A DNA stretch of 64,000 nucleotides from Metopolophium dirhodum. Lineage: Eukaryota; Arthropoda; Insecta; Hemiptera; Aphididae. The DNA lies in contig NC_083562.1 in assembly GCF_019925205.1 (NCBI RefSeq), positions 18,290,001-18,354,000 of the forward strand. Direction: 5' to 3'. The notes under the pieces were generated by a model. The model was given only the letters and a program-made list of their open reading frames with translations. It did no database searches and had not been told where the DNA came from. Positions 22,014 through 34,789 of this stretch are shown here, in pieces; position 1 is the stretch's first letter, and each line of letters opens with the position of its first letter. A program made the position numbers and the translations under genes.

Positions 22014-24500
22014 AAAAATTTTATATTATGTATTGAGCAACATTTAGTCGTAGTTTCCAGTATTTCACGTCCGGGAATGTTTGAATAATTTAATTTTATA
22101 AGTTGATTTATTTCAACTGTAAAATAAATACTAATTATTACAGTATGTATAATGTATTTTTGGATGTTTTGTGTATAATAAATAGTGCTACGATTTTATA
22201 TAAACCTTATGTCTCAGAATAAAATTAAAGTAAAAATCAGTTATTTTCATGTGTCGCCATCTTGTGACTGCATAATGAAGTCATAGGTTAACGATACTTG
22301 GATAGATAGTCCAAATAAATACAAGTTTTGTTAAAATAATAAATAACAAAAATAATTACATTCATCTGCAAGTAGGTAGGGTACTTCATAGTAATTTAAT
22401 AAAAAAAATCGTATATTTACATACCGAAACGCAATCAAAACGATTACAAAATCATAAAATGAAAAGAACAATTTAAGGTTGAAAAGTTTAATGATAAACA
22501 AATAGGAAAGATTAAAATTAAAAATTTAAACTAAATCGATAAACAAATGGAGAAAAAATGGAAATGCCAAAAACGTTTTTAAGTATTATACCCTTTTATT
22601 CAGATTTTAGGATCAAGTTATAAATAAATATGAACCGTTTCCAACTCTTTTAATCCAAATAATTAAATACCTATTCGATTCAATCAAAGGAAATACAAAA
22701 CAGATATATAGGACCGAATACAGATTGGCGATGATCACTAATCTCGTTTTGCTTGTCTTGCTGACGATAGTATTATTTTATAAAGGAATTGAAAACTTTT
22801 TTTTTTTTCTGTTAATTGTATTGATAATTATTTTCTCACATTTTGTATTTTATAGGTCTGATTATTTTATACCTTAAGACACTTACAATGTTCATGTGTT
22901 TCGTAATATTGTTATTTATGGGTATCATAACATCACTCAATCTATTAAAAAGAGTTTCAAGTTTATTCAATAAAAATGAATTTATCTATTAATATATTAT
23001 TTGTGTATTTAAATCTTTTGCGTGCTCCTAAAAAGTGGTGGATATCATTATATCCATGATATAATAAAATAGGTATGATGACAATGAACCAATTTTTGTA
23101 TTATGTTGTGCAAAGATGGCGACGGTTTTTCACCACTTTTCATTGGTTTACATAATATTATCATAATGAAAAAATTAAAAACGGCCGAAAGATCAATTTT
23201 TTGGTCAAAGTGATGGTGGGTGGGTGAGGAGGATGCGTACCGCGAATGTGTGCATCATGCATAGTTTATTATATCATGATTATATCATCAATAAATAAAA
23301 AATATAAATTAAATGAAATAGCGCCTAAAAATTATCGTGTAGGCAACACAATGTGCTACGGCTGTGTACAGATTCTAGGACCCTAAATTCACATCACCAA
23401 ATTTCGGTTCAAAAGATCCCGGTCGCCGGAACCGAAAAATAACTGATTTATGTATTTTAATATATCTAATATAGTTGAATGGTATATACGAAAAAAATTT
23501 TTCACTTTAATTCCACACTACGTATTTCATATTTATCACTAAGTACAATACTACAATATTTAATATTTTGACTATATTTTTATGGTTATCTACTTTTCCA
23601 TTTATTAAAGTCGATTATTTCAATAATGTCTGGTACCGGTAGTCGGCGTATATCAGTATAATTTAGAATTAATATGGGCTTTGTATATATTAAGGAGAAG
23701 TTTAAACTTTAAATGCTCCAATTTCATAATGGAAATTATGTAACTGTAGCCTGTAAACAAATATAATATGGCGAACAAGAAATAACATACACAGAGTAAG
23801 GGTGTTTAGTTGTAGTATTGTGGGTTTATGGTCATACCTCTAGGGGTCAGGCTTTAATCAGTCATCGTATTGACACCTTCCATGCCATTATGCCCAGCCA
23901 CCCAGGAAAGTATTTGACTAAGTAGGTAGTAGGAAATTCAGTGGAGTCGATCTAAATTTCATGTTATGGGGAAAAAATGCTGGTGTTAGACCCATCTACT
24001 TAAAAAAAAATGTTTCGCTACTCTCGAATAGTACATTATAATTATTGCGATATACTGACTGGCGACCTGCCATACTCATACTATTATTGCCTATTCTTTA
24101 CACTTACCATTATTGTTAAATTATGATTATGTTTAAATATTAAATACCACTAATGACTGATTACTTATTATCACCCACCCACTCACCTGACCCAACCATA
24201 AATAGTTCTGGGGAATTTTCCCCAGTTGATACACGTGTTCGGAGCCACTGGCACTAGGAATCACAACATATTAATTATGAAAACAATTTGATTTTAAACA
24301 AAAGTACCAATTTAATTAAAAATTAAAATAAAGTATTATTATTGTATCTTCCTTAATTATTTACAAAAGTAATATATTCACTCTTAAATTACCAATTAAT
24401 AACAATTATATATATAACCTAGGTATATTACGACATTATGTTAAATATGTAATTTATTGAATATACACAGCTAACATTTTTTGTGAATTAATTAATTGTA
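22014..24500. other. AT-rich DNA, no gene seen
   Basis: Mostly AT-rich. The only structure I noted is a perfect 10-base inverted pair, AAAAGTGGTG at 23031-23040 and CACCACTTTT at 23131-23140, enclosing about 90 bases. It could be a tiny MITE or a chance stem. A GC-richer patch at about 23340-23440 has no ORF. Confidence 0.4.
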
Positions 24501-24507
24501 TAAGAGT

Positions 24508-24548
24508 GATCAAGACGGTCAAAACGATCAAGAGTGCTCAAGTGATCA
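24508..24548. repeat. Short imperfect GATCAAG/GGTCAA repeats
   Basis: GATCAAGACGGTCAAAACGA is followed by GATCAAGAGTGCTCAAGTGA, an imperfect tandem 20-base unit directly before the hAT-type MITE's target site. Confidence 0.6.
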
Positions 24549-24556
24549 TAGGTTAT

Positions 24557-25074
24557 CAAGGCTGGGCATTAACGAGTTAAAAAGTTAAATTAACTAACCA
24601 GTTACTTTTGGCTTTTAATTAACTTAACTGTTAACTTACTAAATTTCTTTTTTAATTAACGTGAAATTAACGAATTAATTTTTCATTTTAAGAAGTAAGT
24701 TAAGTTAATTTATTTTGTTTCTTATTTTATTATATTTCACTATTTCAGTCAATTTCGTTTTCATGTCAAAAAATATTTACCGTGAATTGTTTAAAGTAAA
24801 AAATTTATATCATTCGAATTTAACTTATATGGAAATACTGAATAAAGTATAAACACTATAGTCTATAATTTAGTTTTGGGTTGGAAAAAAATTAAGTACG
24901 CTAGCGTTGTTTATTTTTAACTTAATAAAAAGTTAACAAAAAGTGTGTATTAACTTTTAACTTAACTGAGTTGACCTATAGTTAAAATAAATTTTAACTT
25001 TTAACTTTTTGTTATTGGTGCATATTAACTTAACTTAACTGAGTTAAAAAAAATCATTAACTTGCCCAGCCTTG
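24557..25074. mobile_element. hAT-type MITE with perfect 8-bp TSD
   Basis: The left end CAAGGCTGGGCATTAACGAG and the reverse complement of the right end, CAAGGCTGGGCAAGTTAATG, form a clear terminal inverted repeat. The octamer TAGGTTAT is duplicated exactly at both edges (24549-24556 and 25075-25082), the 8-bp target duplication typical of hAT transposons. The 518-base body is full of TTAACT/AGTTAA words and no ORF reaches transposase length. It is a non-autonomous, probably intact insertion. Confidence 0.9.
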
Positions 25075-25309
25075 TAGGTTATAATACACTACTATACAGT
25101 TATAAAATATAAAATGTATCATTACCAATATTTTACTTATAAGCTTTATTAAAATATATGTTTGAATTTGAAACTTACCTTTAATACAATTACAAATGTA
25201 AATGACGTATATTGTTTGTTGTTTTTTTTTTAGTAATTTTAATTTAATGCATTTTTTATAGACCACTTAAAAATGTATAAAACTTTATTATTTTGTCGTA
25301 TTATGTCCA

Positions 25310-25480
25310 GCCGGCAAAGAACTTTTTTTATTTTTAGAATCCCGGTTTGGCTGTAAATCTAATTTGAGGATTATCCTGGCCCAGCCCGATAAATATTTTT
25401 AATTACCGGCTGTCCTGCGGCACGAAAGCTTTGACATGCTGGTGCTGAATCTGGGCCGTTTAGGTCTTTAATAATTGCAT
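25310..25480 (-). repeat. Probable repeat remnant, GC-richer than flanks
   Basis: A patch of mixed composition holding CCGGCTGTCC, GGCCCAGCCCG and CCGGCAAAG words, strongly unlike the AT-rich neighbours. A 64-codon minus-strand ORF (25371-25565) covers part of it and resembles no known domain. The abrupt composition change suggests a transposon fragment, but no TIR or target duplication was found. Confidence 0.35.
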
Positions 25481-25569
25481 ATACATGGGAAAACACTTTT
25501 GAGATTCCATTTAAAATAAAATATAAAAAAAAATAACAGGATACAGACGCCTGGTTTTGCTGCATTGAT

Positions 25570-26779
25570 TGTATTATAGTCGTGTTTAGTTAAAACACAT
25601 TATTTATTGATTTATACATTTCGTAATTTTATTGGTATAAACAATACAGTTATCAGAGTTCTATGAAACAATAAAGTAAAACACTTGGAAATATTTGTAC
25701 ATAATACATTAATACATCATACGTTTCAAAAACAAATATGAACAAAGTATGGATTATAATTTTAAAACGAACTATGCAATTATATAAATTGTATATTCAT
25801 AAATTATTTAAATAATGGACCTTTTTTACAGTCAGTATAATAAATTATCGTTAATCTATATTAGTATACTACTTTAAAGTATTTTTCATCCAAAATGTGT
25901 TGAGTAGTACATTTTTGGTAGATTATAACGATACGCTTTAATAGTACTTATTAATTGTTAAGCCATTCCGTCATGGACGGTTCTAGGACTCAAATTTTGT
26001 GCTTGCATAAATGATAAATATATATTTATAAGTAAGCTATATATGGCTAATAGGTGAACCTAAACTCCCTATCCGCAAATTGTTTTTAAATATGAATACC
26101 AAAAAAATATACATTTTTCTTTATTCTTTAATAGAATTATAGAATTATAGAATGTGCTTTATGTTGTAATTTTTTGGTCAGTTAATATTATTATTATTAT
26201 TATTAATTATATAATCTTCTAAAATAAAAATTAGGTTCTTGTGTAATTATTAGTGACAACGAAAGGTCAATAGCCGATAAGTTTAAAAAACGAAATCAAT
26301 TTAACAAGGTGTAAACATTGATGAACTATTTTCATTCTTTTGACTAATAATTTTATACTAATTCTAACTTATCAAAACGACATGATATAGAGCTTTTTAA
26401 TAGGTAAACATCAAATAATTTGGTATGGACTGCTACCCGCCCTGCCATTTCGCTTGAACCGCCATTGCATTCCGTATATACTTTGTAGTTAGCAGTTTAG
26501 TAAGTAGTACTGTTTTTTTATCTTTTTATATTATGAATTATATATGTTACTATTATTTTGCAATTTTTAGTGGTTTTTGCGAAATGCGTAAACAATATAT
26601 ATTTTATATTTAGAATTAGAATTACGTTCGACTTTATTTTTAATTACAGTAATAAGCTCAGTCATATAGCTTATGAGAAATCTTGTACTAAATATTTACG
26701 CTTTTTGACCAAGCAAAAATATTTCTATCAACAATTATTGAAAAATAGGAACAATTGAAATAACTCAAACGTCGAATAT
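25570..26779. other. AT-rich DNA, nothing recognised
   Basis: AT-rich with a (TTA)n run at 26184-26206. The 66-codon plus ORF at 26558 is Phe/Tyr/Asn-rich and has no domain. Confidence 0.45.
26184..26206. repeat. (TTA)n microsatellite
   Basis: Run of about seven TTA trinucleotides. Confidence 0.85.
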
Positions 26780-27056
26780 AACTTAAAAAGAGTCAAAATA
26801 TTTTGAAAATTATACCATATACGTGAAATGTTAATTACATTTTTTGTTTTTACAATTATTAAGAAATATCTGGAAAAGATTTACTTGTGTGACTCCCTAT
26901 TATACCAACTAGATTCATTTTCCTACCAGGAAAGATGCTTAAGTTATAATTCAATGCAATTTCTTTACTAAAAAAGTGTCTCCAGACAGAAAAAAAAACA
27001 CTTCATCGTAAAATCAATACATCCTTCGCTCTTCTCAGAATCTTAAAAAATATAAA
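26780..27056 (-). mobile_element. Decayed copy of the A-unit repeat family
   Basis: The reverse complement shares landmarks with unit A at 13151 in the same order: an AGATTCTGAG-like start, GATGTATTGATTTTACGATG, a T-run followed by a GTCTGGAGACAC-like block, and a diverged ATGCTT...ACTT block. AAAGAGTCAAAATATTTTGA at the low-coordinate end matches the family's GACTCTTTTTGAG region. Many substitutions and deletions make this an old copy. Confidence 0.6.
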
Positions 27057-29425
27057 TTATAAAAGCACATTTCAAAGAAACCATTAAAAATAAATATGAC
27101 AACTTTAAATGTGTCATACAACCATATGCATGAAAATGGACAAATTTGGTCACACTTGTGCAAAGTACAATACTAATTTAGTGTACCTATTCAATCAAAT
27201 GAAAAATGTATGCAGTCCATAAACCAATGGATTAGAAAATTCAAACTAAATTAATTTGATAATGTCTACAAAATAACTAATTTATTATGCTATTACAAGA
27301 TCATAATATTAAATGTAATTAATAAATTAATCGCAAACATAAAAGAACTAAATTAGGAAAAGTAAATGGTCAAAAATCAAAATGCTATTGAATTTAGTAA
27401 AATATGATTTAATTAGATGAAACATGTACAAAAAATATTTATAATTAGTTTTAGTTTTAGTAGGTAGTGTATCTAAGCTTTTTTGAAATAAATATAAAAT
27501 ATAACTACAAGAAAATATATTATAGAAGAACTATATTATCAATAATGAATTAAAAATGTAATTGATAGTATTTACTTAGTTGGCTAAATTGATAATCTGC
27601 ATTCAATGATAATACTTTAAACATACATAATGACATAATGTAACAAATATAATATGGTTATGATGTTCATTTTGGAATTTTTTGAGTAAAAAATTTAACT
27701 ATTTAATATATTAACCAATAATTTGCATTATAGCAAAATAATTAATTAGGTCTGATAAATTTTATTTTTATTTGTTTATAATATTATATTACCTATATTA
27801 ATATAATAATATATAATAATTAATATATCCTATGGAAGACCGCTATCGTATTTCGGCGTCTATTAGACATTTAAAGTTTAGACCCCTCTCAGCCGGTGCA
27901 TATGAATATATCATATTATGTTTTAGTTTTTAATTTATTGTGTTACAGCTAAATACGATGCACAACCTTTTTTGCGCCTTACAATAATTTGCTTAATTTG
28001 ATAAAATAAATGTCAACCAGAGTAAAAAATTAAAGTCTTAGAATTAAAGTACAGGTTATTTGTCATTTCACATATAACCTTTCCGGCCACAAACATTTTG
28101 TTAATTCAACATTGAAGCCACAACAATTGAAAATAATGTCATCATGAATTTATCGTTCCGTTGTTTTGCCTGTCATAGGAAAACGCATAGTACAAAAATA
28201 TAATAAACTATAACAAATAAATATCGTGAAATTGCTAAAAATGTATATCAATAAAAATGTTGTAAAAAAAAGTAATTACCGAACGGACTGAAAAGTATAA
28301 TATATAGTAATACGGATATTTCATAAATGAATATCATTCCTTGAATCGGTGTAGTTTTAAACTTAATTTTTAAAATGAAATTCCTTAAAAGTTTTAATAA
28401 TTGTTTGGTCGAAATAATAAAATGTATAATATTATATACGTGTAATATAAAAATAAATAATTGAATAAGTTTAATAAGGCTGTAAGTAATTTGTTGAACT
28501 TTGAATGATGGGATAACAAGCATAATATAAAAGTTTGTACACTACACTATTTCGTGATCATATAATTATATTATATATAGTCACGTTTTAACTATGTTTC
28601 TAACACTATTTACATATAATGAATATATTATACATTTAATAAAATATAGGCATATAGCGGAAAGAGGAAAAGTAAATGGAATATTAGCAATATTTTACTA
28701 TATAACATATTTGATATTTCTAACGTTTTTCAAAATTTTAAATTATTTTCATAATAGGTATATAATATGCGAATTTTTTAGAAAGTTAATATTTTTATTA
28801 CATTGATAATTTTGAAACAAGGCGTTAAGAGGTAAGACAGAGATAAATACATTATAATATAAGATAATATGTTAATGATAAATATTATAGATTAACTGAG
28901 AGGTTTTAAATATGGATTGTATACTGTTACATTTACATAATGTTAACTAAAAGTTGATACCATTAAAAGCACATTACAAAGTATTCAAAATAATTTTTAC
29001 CGTACAGATATCATCAAAACCTGATGTGAATTTCTGATTACCTTTTAAAAAAAATGTGTTTGCAATTCCCCGAGTATGCTTTATGACTGTTATATGGAAA
29101 TGGCACTTTGTCACTACTTCTTTGATAGAGTATCAACTATTGATGTAAAAAAAATATAGACGCGAACTTCATTACTGGAAAATGAATATTATAAGTCGGA
29201 ACAGTAAATTTATATTTTATTTATTTATAATACATTTTTGAAGTAAATGTTTACCCTTTCTGTTATACCACGCATTTATTTTGCCAGACTTGAATACTTG
29301 TGAAAACGTATTGTTGTATTATTAACTATTTGACTGGTAATAAAAATGTTGAAACCAAGAATTGTAGTGTGATATAGCAATGATTATTTAGCGTAGTTGC
29401 AGTCACGTGTCCATATAAGTATGTT
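27057..29425. other. AT-rich DNA, nothing recognised
   Basis: Long AT-rich stretch. ORFs of 91 codons (minus, 28248) and 70 codons (plus, 28594) are Ile/Phe/Leu/Tyr-rich, as expected of AT-rich chance ORFs. A short GC-richer patch at 27835-27900 is unassigned. Confidence 0.45.
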
Positions 29426-29433
29426 GTTTAATG

Positions 29434-30743
29434 CAGTGGATATTTTAAGAAATTATCACTGGGCGACATAAAAAAAAATTCTCGCTGACTATCAAAATCA
29501 ACATATTATAAAAAACTTTTCAGTATTAAATATTATAGAAAACATTACCTATATCTAACAATACTATCAAAACTCACAACACATAAATAATTACAAATAA
29601 TTTATGAGTTAGGTAAATTAATTCTTATCAATTACAAAAAATGGAATCAATATTGTCAATGACATACAATATACATAATATAGGAGTATAATAAATAACA
29701 CTATAAAAATAGATATAAGAATTAAAATTATATTATTTTTTTAAACTTTTTTAAAGAACTTTTGTTACTTTTAACTAACTTAAATAAAGATAGTTACATT
29801 TTTTTCCATGTTATACAGTAACTTATGTTTTATGAGTTACTTTATTTTATTGTCACGTTAAGTTAATTTTATTCCTAAACCACAGATCAAAATATATTAC
29901 ATTTTGTAAAAATGAATTTAAAAATAAACTAATAATAATCCAAAATATTAAATATTATATTAATTACCTAATATATAATAATTTGTAATAATAGTTGTTG
30001 AATTGAATATTCACAGAAATTAATAGAACATTAATTATATTACACCAATACTATTTTTACTAGTATTTATAACCAATGGTAATTTATTATCAAAGTATAT
30101 ATATTTCATTTAGTATTTTTGTATTTTATAATATATTATAATTATTGAAAATAGGTACTGTATTTAGTTTAAGTCCAACTAGTCCAAGTATAAAATATTA
30201 GATTTTAAATTATTTTATATTTACCGAAAGTCGTCCTGTTGTTGTAATATCGTATAACGTATTACCTTGAAGACTTGGACGTTTAAACTGTTTAAAGGTT
30301 CAAAGTGAAATAATTATTTTGCTAATAACTTGTAGGAACAAGGACTAAAATCAAATCAAAAACAATCAATTTGTAGATATTTGCCGGGACTACTTACGAC
30401 CAGATAAAATATGTCGCATTGTCGCATGCCGCGTGGAATAAATCACTTTTTTGGATTGTATTATTCTATGAATAAGTACTGCCTACGGGCTACGGTGAAC
30501 GGTTACATGGATTTTCTATTCTCAATAATTATTTGTCAAACGAAATGATATGCGTCATAAATAAATAACAAAATTAAACATAATAAATAATCAATAAATA
30601 CAATTTTATAATAATTTCAAACATCGACATTTTTACAAAAAGCGGTTGTCGCCTAGTAATTAAATATATCATCTACTAGGCGACAAAAAGTTTTCTCTGG
30701 GTGACAGAAATGTCGACCAGTATATTAGTTAGAATATCCACTG
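29434..30743. mobile_element. 1.3-kb non-autonomous hAT transposon with 8-bp TSD
   Basis: The left end CAGTGGATATTTTAAGAAAT and the reverse complement of the right end, CAGTGGATATTCTAACTAAT, are terminal inverted repeats that remain similar through an ACTGG-CGACAT block. The octamer GTTTAATG is duplicated exactly at both edges (29426-29433 and 30744-30751), and CAG...CTG ends plus an 8-bp duplication are hallmarks of hAT. Near the right end is a perfect hairpin (30648-30658 with 30674-30684, arms GTCGCCTAGTA/TACTAGGCGAC). The 1310-base body has no transposase ORF. Confidence 0.9.
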
Positions 30744-30751
30744 GTTTAATG

Positions 30752-32241
30752 TTTGATTAATTATTATTATTGGATTATGATGGTGAAATGGGATCGCAAA
30801 CTAATTTGTTTAATACATAATATGTGATATGTAACTATAGTACAAATGGAAAAAAGAAAAACTCAACATTGGTTTCAATGATTTTTAATGTGCATATTTT
30901 CAATCATTATATCACTTAGACCGAAGTATACAAAATCAGTCGTTTAACATCTGAGATCTGCACTGTACCGCTGGCTTTGCTTGCCGAACCTAATCGTCGA
31001 ACTGAGTACGAACTGATATAATTGAACTATTGAAGTCTTGAAGTAATTCGAAATAATGTGGCTTAATTACACTGAAAAAAAATCGTGAGCTATATTTACA
31101 ATACTGTCTTATTAAACTTTACAATACCTAATTAAATTTGTCATCATGATAATGTTATGTTATTCAAACAATAAATTTGTTAAATTTGTTAAATTTATAA
31201 TTGTTTTATCATAAGGAGAATCTATATTATCAATGTTGTTGGCAGCAAATAGAATATGATATATTGATATTTATGCTATATTATACTAATTTTACCTTAT
31301 ACTTAAATTATTACTTACTCATTGATGGCATATTTTTATATATTTATAAAATACCATATCAAATCTCTATAAACCCATGGTAAATTTAAAAGCTTCGTAA
31401 GATTATAATTATTGTCTAATAAAATCTACTGTAATATATTATATACTTGTTTAATACTAAAAAACAGCCTCAGTATAGTGTTACGAAAAAATTTAGTAGC
31501 ATATGTAGAATAAAATTTACGTATGACGTAGAAAATAAAACGAAATCTCCCTCTTCCAAAAAAAAAAAAAATGATCAGTACATTTTTTTATAATCATCAC
31601 TTTAATTACTATATAAAGTTAAATAAACTAGTTTTTTATTATGAGTAATTTCAAATGTATAGACCCTTTTTGTTTACACATACCTCTTTCTTTATGTGTT
31701 TTTACATTATTTAAGCGGATAAAGCTTACACAGTTTTTTATCACAAAAAAATATGCAGTATTTTATTTTTAGTTCTATGACGGTTTGTTGGTTCAGAGCA
31801 TTTACAATGCCTTAAATTAATATACTTATTTACTGTATTATTATATTATTCACTATGCTAATTTTAAAGTCTGAAGTACAAGTATATGATATCAGGATCG
31901 TTAGATAAATTTGTCACTGCAGACTTCTGAAAATTGAAAAAATAGTTCTATATGCAAGTATGGAACTAATTTTTACCTAATTGTCCTAAACTATTACCTA
32001 TTATTGCTCAATATATCTCAATTTGAGTTAACAATATAAGGATGATAATAAATAATAATGAAAAAATTATTATTACATATTGTTTTAAGATTTATTAAGG
32101 GAATGCAACTCCAACGACAACTAAGAAGCAACACAGAAAAACGCTTGCCCCATATTATTAACAAACGATGTAAAAAAATTAATTTAGTTTGGAAAATATA
32201 AAATTTATCATGTTAATTTCACGATTCAGCAAAAAAGGCCA
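30752..32241. other. AT-rich DNA, nothing recognised
   Basis: AT-rich with an A-run near 31557-31571. The 60-codon plus ORF at 31201 is Tyr/Ile/Leu-rich and looks like chance. A mixed patch at 30920-31010 shows no motif. Confidence 0.45.
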
Positions 32242-32253
32242 TTTTTTGATATT

Positions 32254-32561
32254 TTTTTTTTTTTTTATTGAACTTAAGCCTGGTGACTAAGGCCATTAGC
32301 TGTTGTAGGGGTTTCGAAATGTGGTAGGGACTAGGGGTAAGGTTGGTACGGTAGTTTCGTTTTTTTTTTTTTACGATTGTTTTACGGTTGTTACGGTATG
32401 TAGCAAACACGTGTATGTGTGGCAAGGTTTTTAACTATTATGTTCCTGGGTGGTCACCCATCCTGGAGCTAGTAGTTGTGGCCGTTACTTACTCCCAGTC
32501 GCATTCCGCGACTGGTAGCAGCCAGTAGCAACGCGCCACGCCAAGCCACTTTTTTTTTTTT
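32254..32561 (-). mobile_element. SINE with 5S-rRNA-like promoter box and A-tail
   Basis: Read on the minus strand, the element starts after an A-run with GTGGCTTGGCGTGGCG. It carries GGATGGGTGACCACCCAGGA, which closely matches the box C segment of 5S rRNA genes (GGATGGGTGACCGCCTGGGA). It has an internal A-run and ends in AATAAA followed by a long A-tail. The word TTTTTTGATATT occurs on both sides (32242-32253 and 32562-32573), the target-site duplication of L1-type retroposition. This fits the SINE3-like, 5S-derived class. There is no coding capacity, and the minus-strand ORF across its tail is spurious. Confidence 0.85.
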
Positions 32562-32573
32562 TTTTTTGATATT

Positions 32574-33059
32574 GTTTTTCACGTTTTAACCTAAACTTCT
32601 CCTAAAGAGAATGGTTTGTTTTTGAAGTGAATACTTCATAGGTGACAGGTCAGGTTAAATCCTCGCGTTATTGACGCGCGTTGACAACATATTATTTTAA
32701 TATAATATAGGCTGTCAACTGTCATGCTCATAGATAATAATATATAGCCATATAGGTACAAGGATGGAACATACCGCATGCATTTAAGATGAGTGATCGA
32801 AGAGCATACTAGTTACCAAAGTGGTTACATATAATTAAAGTGTGGTATTATAACAAACCATGATAAGTGAAACTACAATACAAACATTATTATATTATTT
32901 TTAATAATTAATTAAAAATATTGACAAAATAATAGGTAATTACAATGGTCAAAAAACCTGTGTATGTCAGTACACACGATCGAAGTGAATACTTAAATTA
33001 ATATTTAACTTTGATTGGGTTTATAAAATAAATGTTAATATTGTTTTTGAATATCGTCT
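32574..33059. other. AT-rich DNA, nothing recognised
   Basis: Mostly AT-rich sequence after the SINE, with a CGCGTTATTGACGCGCG word near 32663-32680 forming a short imperfect palindrome. No gene was seen. Confidence 0.4.
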
Positions 33060-33700
33060 AGTGTAGCGAGGAATACGTAAACGAAATTTATTAGAGGGGC
33101 CCACAGTTCATCCCGTACCCGCGGTCTGGTGCTCTGTATTATGTAATATATTATTTTATGTGGCTCTACTGCTACGTGTAATCAGGTGTACGGTAATTAC
33201 CATATTTATACAGTCAAATACGACTACGTATTGTATACGGTTGCTACCGCATATCAAAATATATATTATATTAATGCATGTTAAGTTTGTATTTATCGAT
33301 AAATTAAACCATTTCCACCGCTACCATTCCCGTGTTCACTTCTGGCGTGCGTACTGGCATACACAGGGTTTTAGTTAAAAAGAAATACATTTTATCTGTA
33401 TCAGTTTAAAATCCGGCGTTTTATTTGAAACACCCTATGTAAAAAATATTCAGAACTACGAACTACGATGGCTACTTCGTCTGCAAATTCTGATGCCACA
33501 CGATCCAATACGGAATACAGAAATCATTATCGCGGCAGCCTATTCGTGGTTTGTGCATAAGACTTTCCATAAATGAGCAGTCACAGATTTTTCAGATCGT
33601 CACAGCAGCCAGCTGCACTATAGTTGCAACTTAGAAACTATACCTTTAGGAGTACATGATAATAATAATTATACCAACGCAAAACATTCAATTCAAACTG
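33060..33700. other. Mixed-composition patch with small ORFs
   Basis: Richer in G+C than the flanks. A plus-strand ORF of 30 codons starts at 33468 (MATSSANSDATRSN...) and stops at 33558-33560. On the minus strand near 33130-33030 a frame containing VRDELWAPLINFVYVFLATL is open after a CAG. Neither has supporting splice context or a known domain. GTTTTATTTGAAACACCCTA near 33418 resembles a mariner-type terminus but has no partner. A transposon remnant or lineage-specific exon is possible. Confidence 0.25.
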
Positions 33701-34109
33701 ACATTTTTAAAAAATGTTTTTGTGACCATCTAGATCACCGTTTGTATGAATGGTGAAGCAGATTGGATGGGCGCATACGCTCCATTTCCTTTAAAATCTA
33801 TGTAAAGTAAACGGTTCTTGAACACGATTTTCATTCATTTTTATAGTTAATACTAACATTTTCGAATTTTTCATTTGGCAATAATGTTAATCAACGATTC
33901 CGTAAATTATATCTAGCTTAGTTTTGAAATTTGCTCGGAAATCCTATCACCCAAAAATTTAAAAAAAGTAAATCATGTGTAGAAATGACCATCGACGGGT
34001 GACACCAAGATCAAATAAGCAACATTTTCCAAATTTTTTTTGTCTCAACGTGTATAACTCTATTTAAATATATTATAAAGCGCAATTTGAGACGTTACAA
34101 TAACCTCCT

Positions 34110-34310
34110 TCTACTTAGTAGAGAATTTTTTACTTTAGACCTCTCAAAGTCTAACTAGATTTACTATATAGTATATCCTGCCAAAGAAAATGCTGAAGTT
34201 GAACATCGAAGCAATTTTTCTACTATAAAAAGTGTCTCTAGGCACAAAAAAATAAAATAAAATACAATATGAATATTAGTATATTCATCGCTACACATAG
34301 AATTTAAAAG
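34110..34310 (-). mobile_element. Decayed A-unit start, inverted
   Basis: The reverse complement runs ATTCTATGTGTAGCGATGAA, a T-rich stretch, GTGCCTAGAGACAC, then TTGCTTCGATGTTCAACTTC. It parallels the start of unit A (GATTCTGAGTGAAACGATGA, T-run, GTGTCTGTGTACACG, TGCTTCGATTTTCGACTTC). The match is degenerate but collinear, so an old copy is likely. Confidence 0.55.
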
Positions 34311-34789
34311 GTTATCAAATTAAGTTCAACAACATAAAAATAACTGATTTTAAAACATTAATAACTTTTTTTGTATTAATGATATAAAAAAATTATAAAA
34401 AAGTTACGACACAGCAAATATTTTCTGCTTTATCATGTATAAATTTAGTTTTTTAACTATTACTAAGTTTGAATGATTCTTGTTCAAGCCAAATGGTTTT
34501 CCAGAAACTGTATCGTAAACTGATTATGAAATATATTTCATTTTTAAAGTTTTAGTATAATATACAAGAACACATTTTTTTGTTCAAAATTAGATTATTT
34601 ACACTTATTTATAATAATAAACTATTGCGATCACAAAAGTAATGATATTATGGATATAAAATAAATCTTTGATTTAAGTATCCAGTAAAAAAGTATAGAC
34701 AATATTTATACTAGATTTGGCCATTTGATAATATATTATCATCAATAAATTCAAGTGTATTTGTATAATATGCATTTTAAATTTTTATA

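Noticed and set aside
28248..28806. 91-codon minus and 70-codon plus ORFs
   Set aside because: Dominated by Ile, Phe, Leu and Tyr, as expected for chance ORFs in AT-rich DNA; the apparent hydrophobicity is compositional.
32219..32425. 68-codon minus-strand ORF
   Set aside because: It covers the A-rich tail and body of the SINE; its Lys runs are poly(A).
33468..33560. 30-codon ORF as a micropeptide gene
   Set aside because: No conservation evidence, no promoter or splice context; kept only as a note within the mixed-composition patch.
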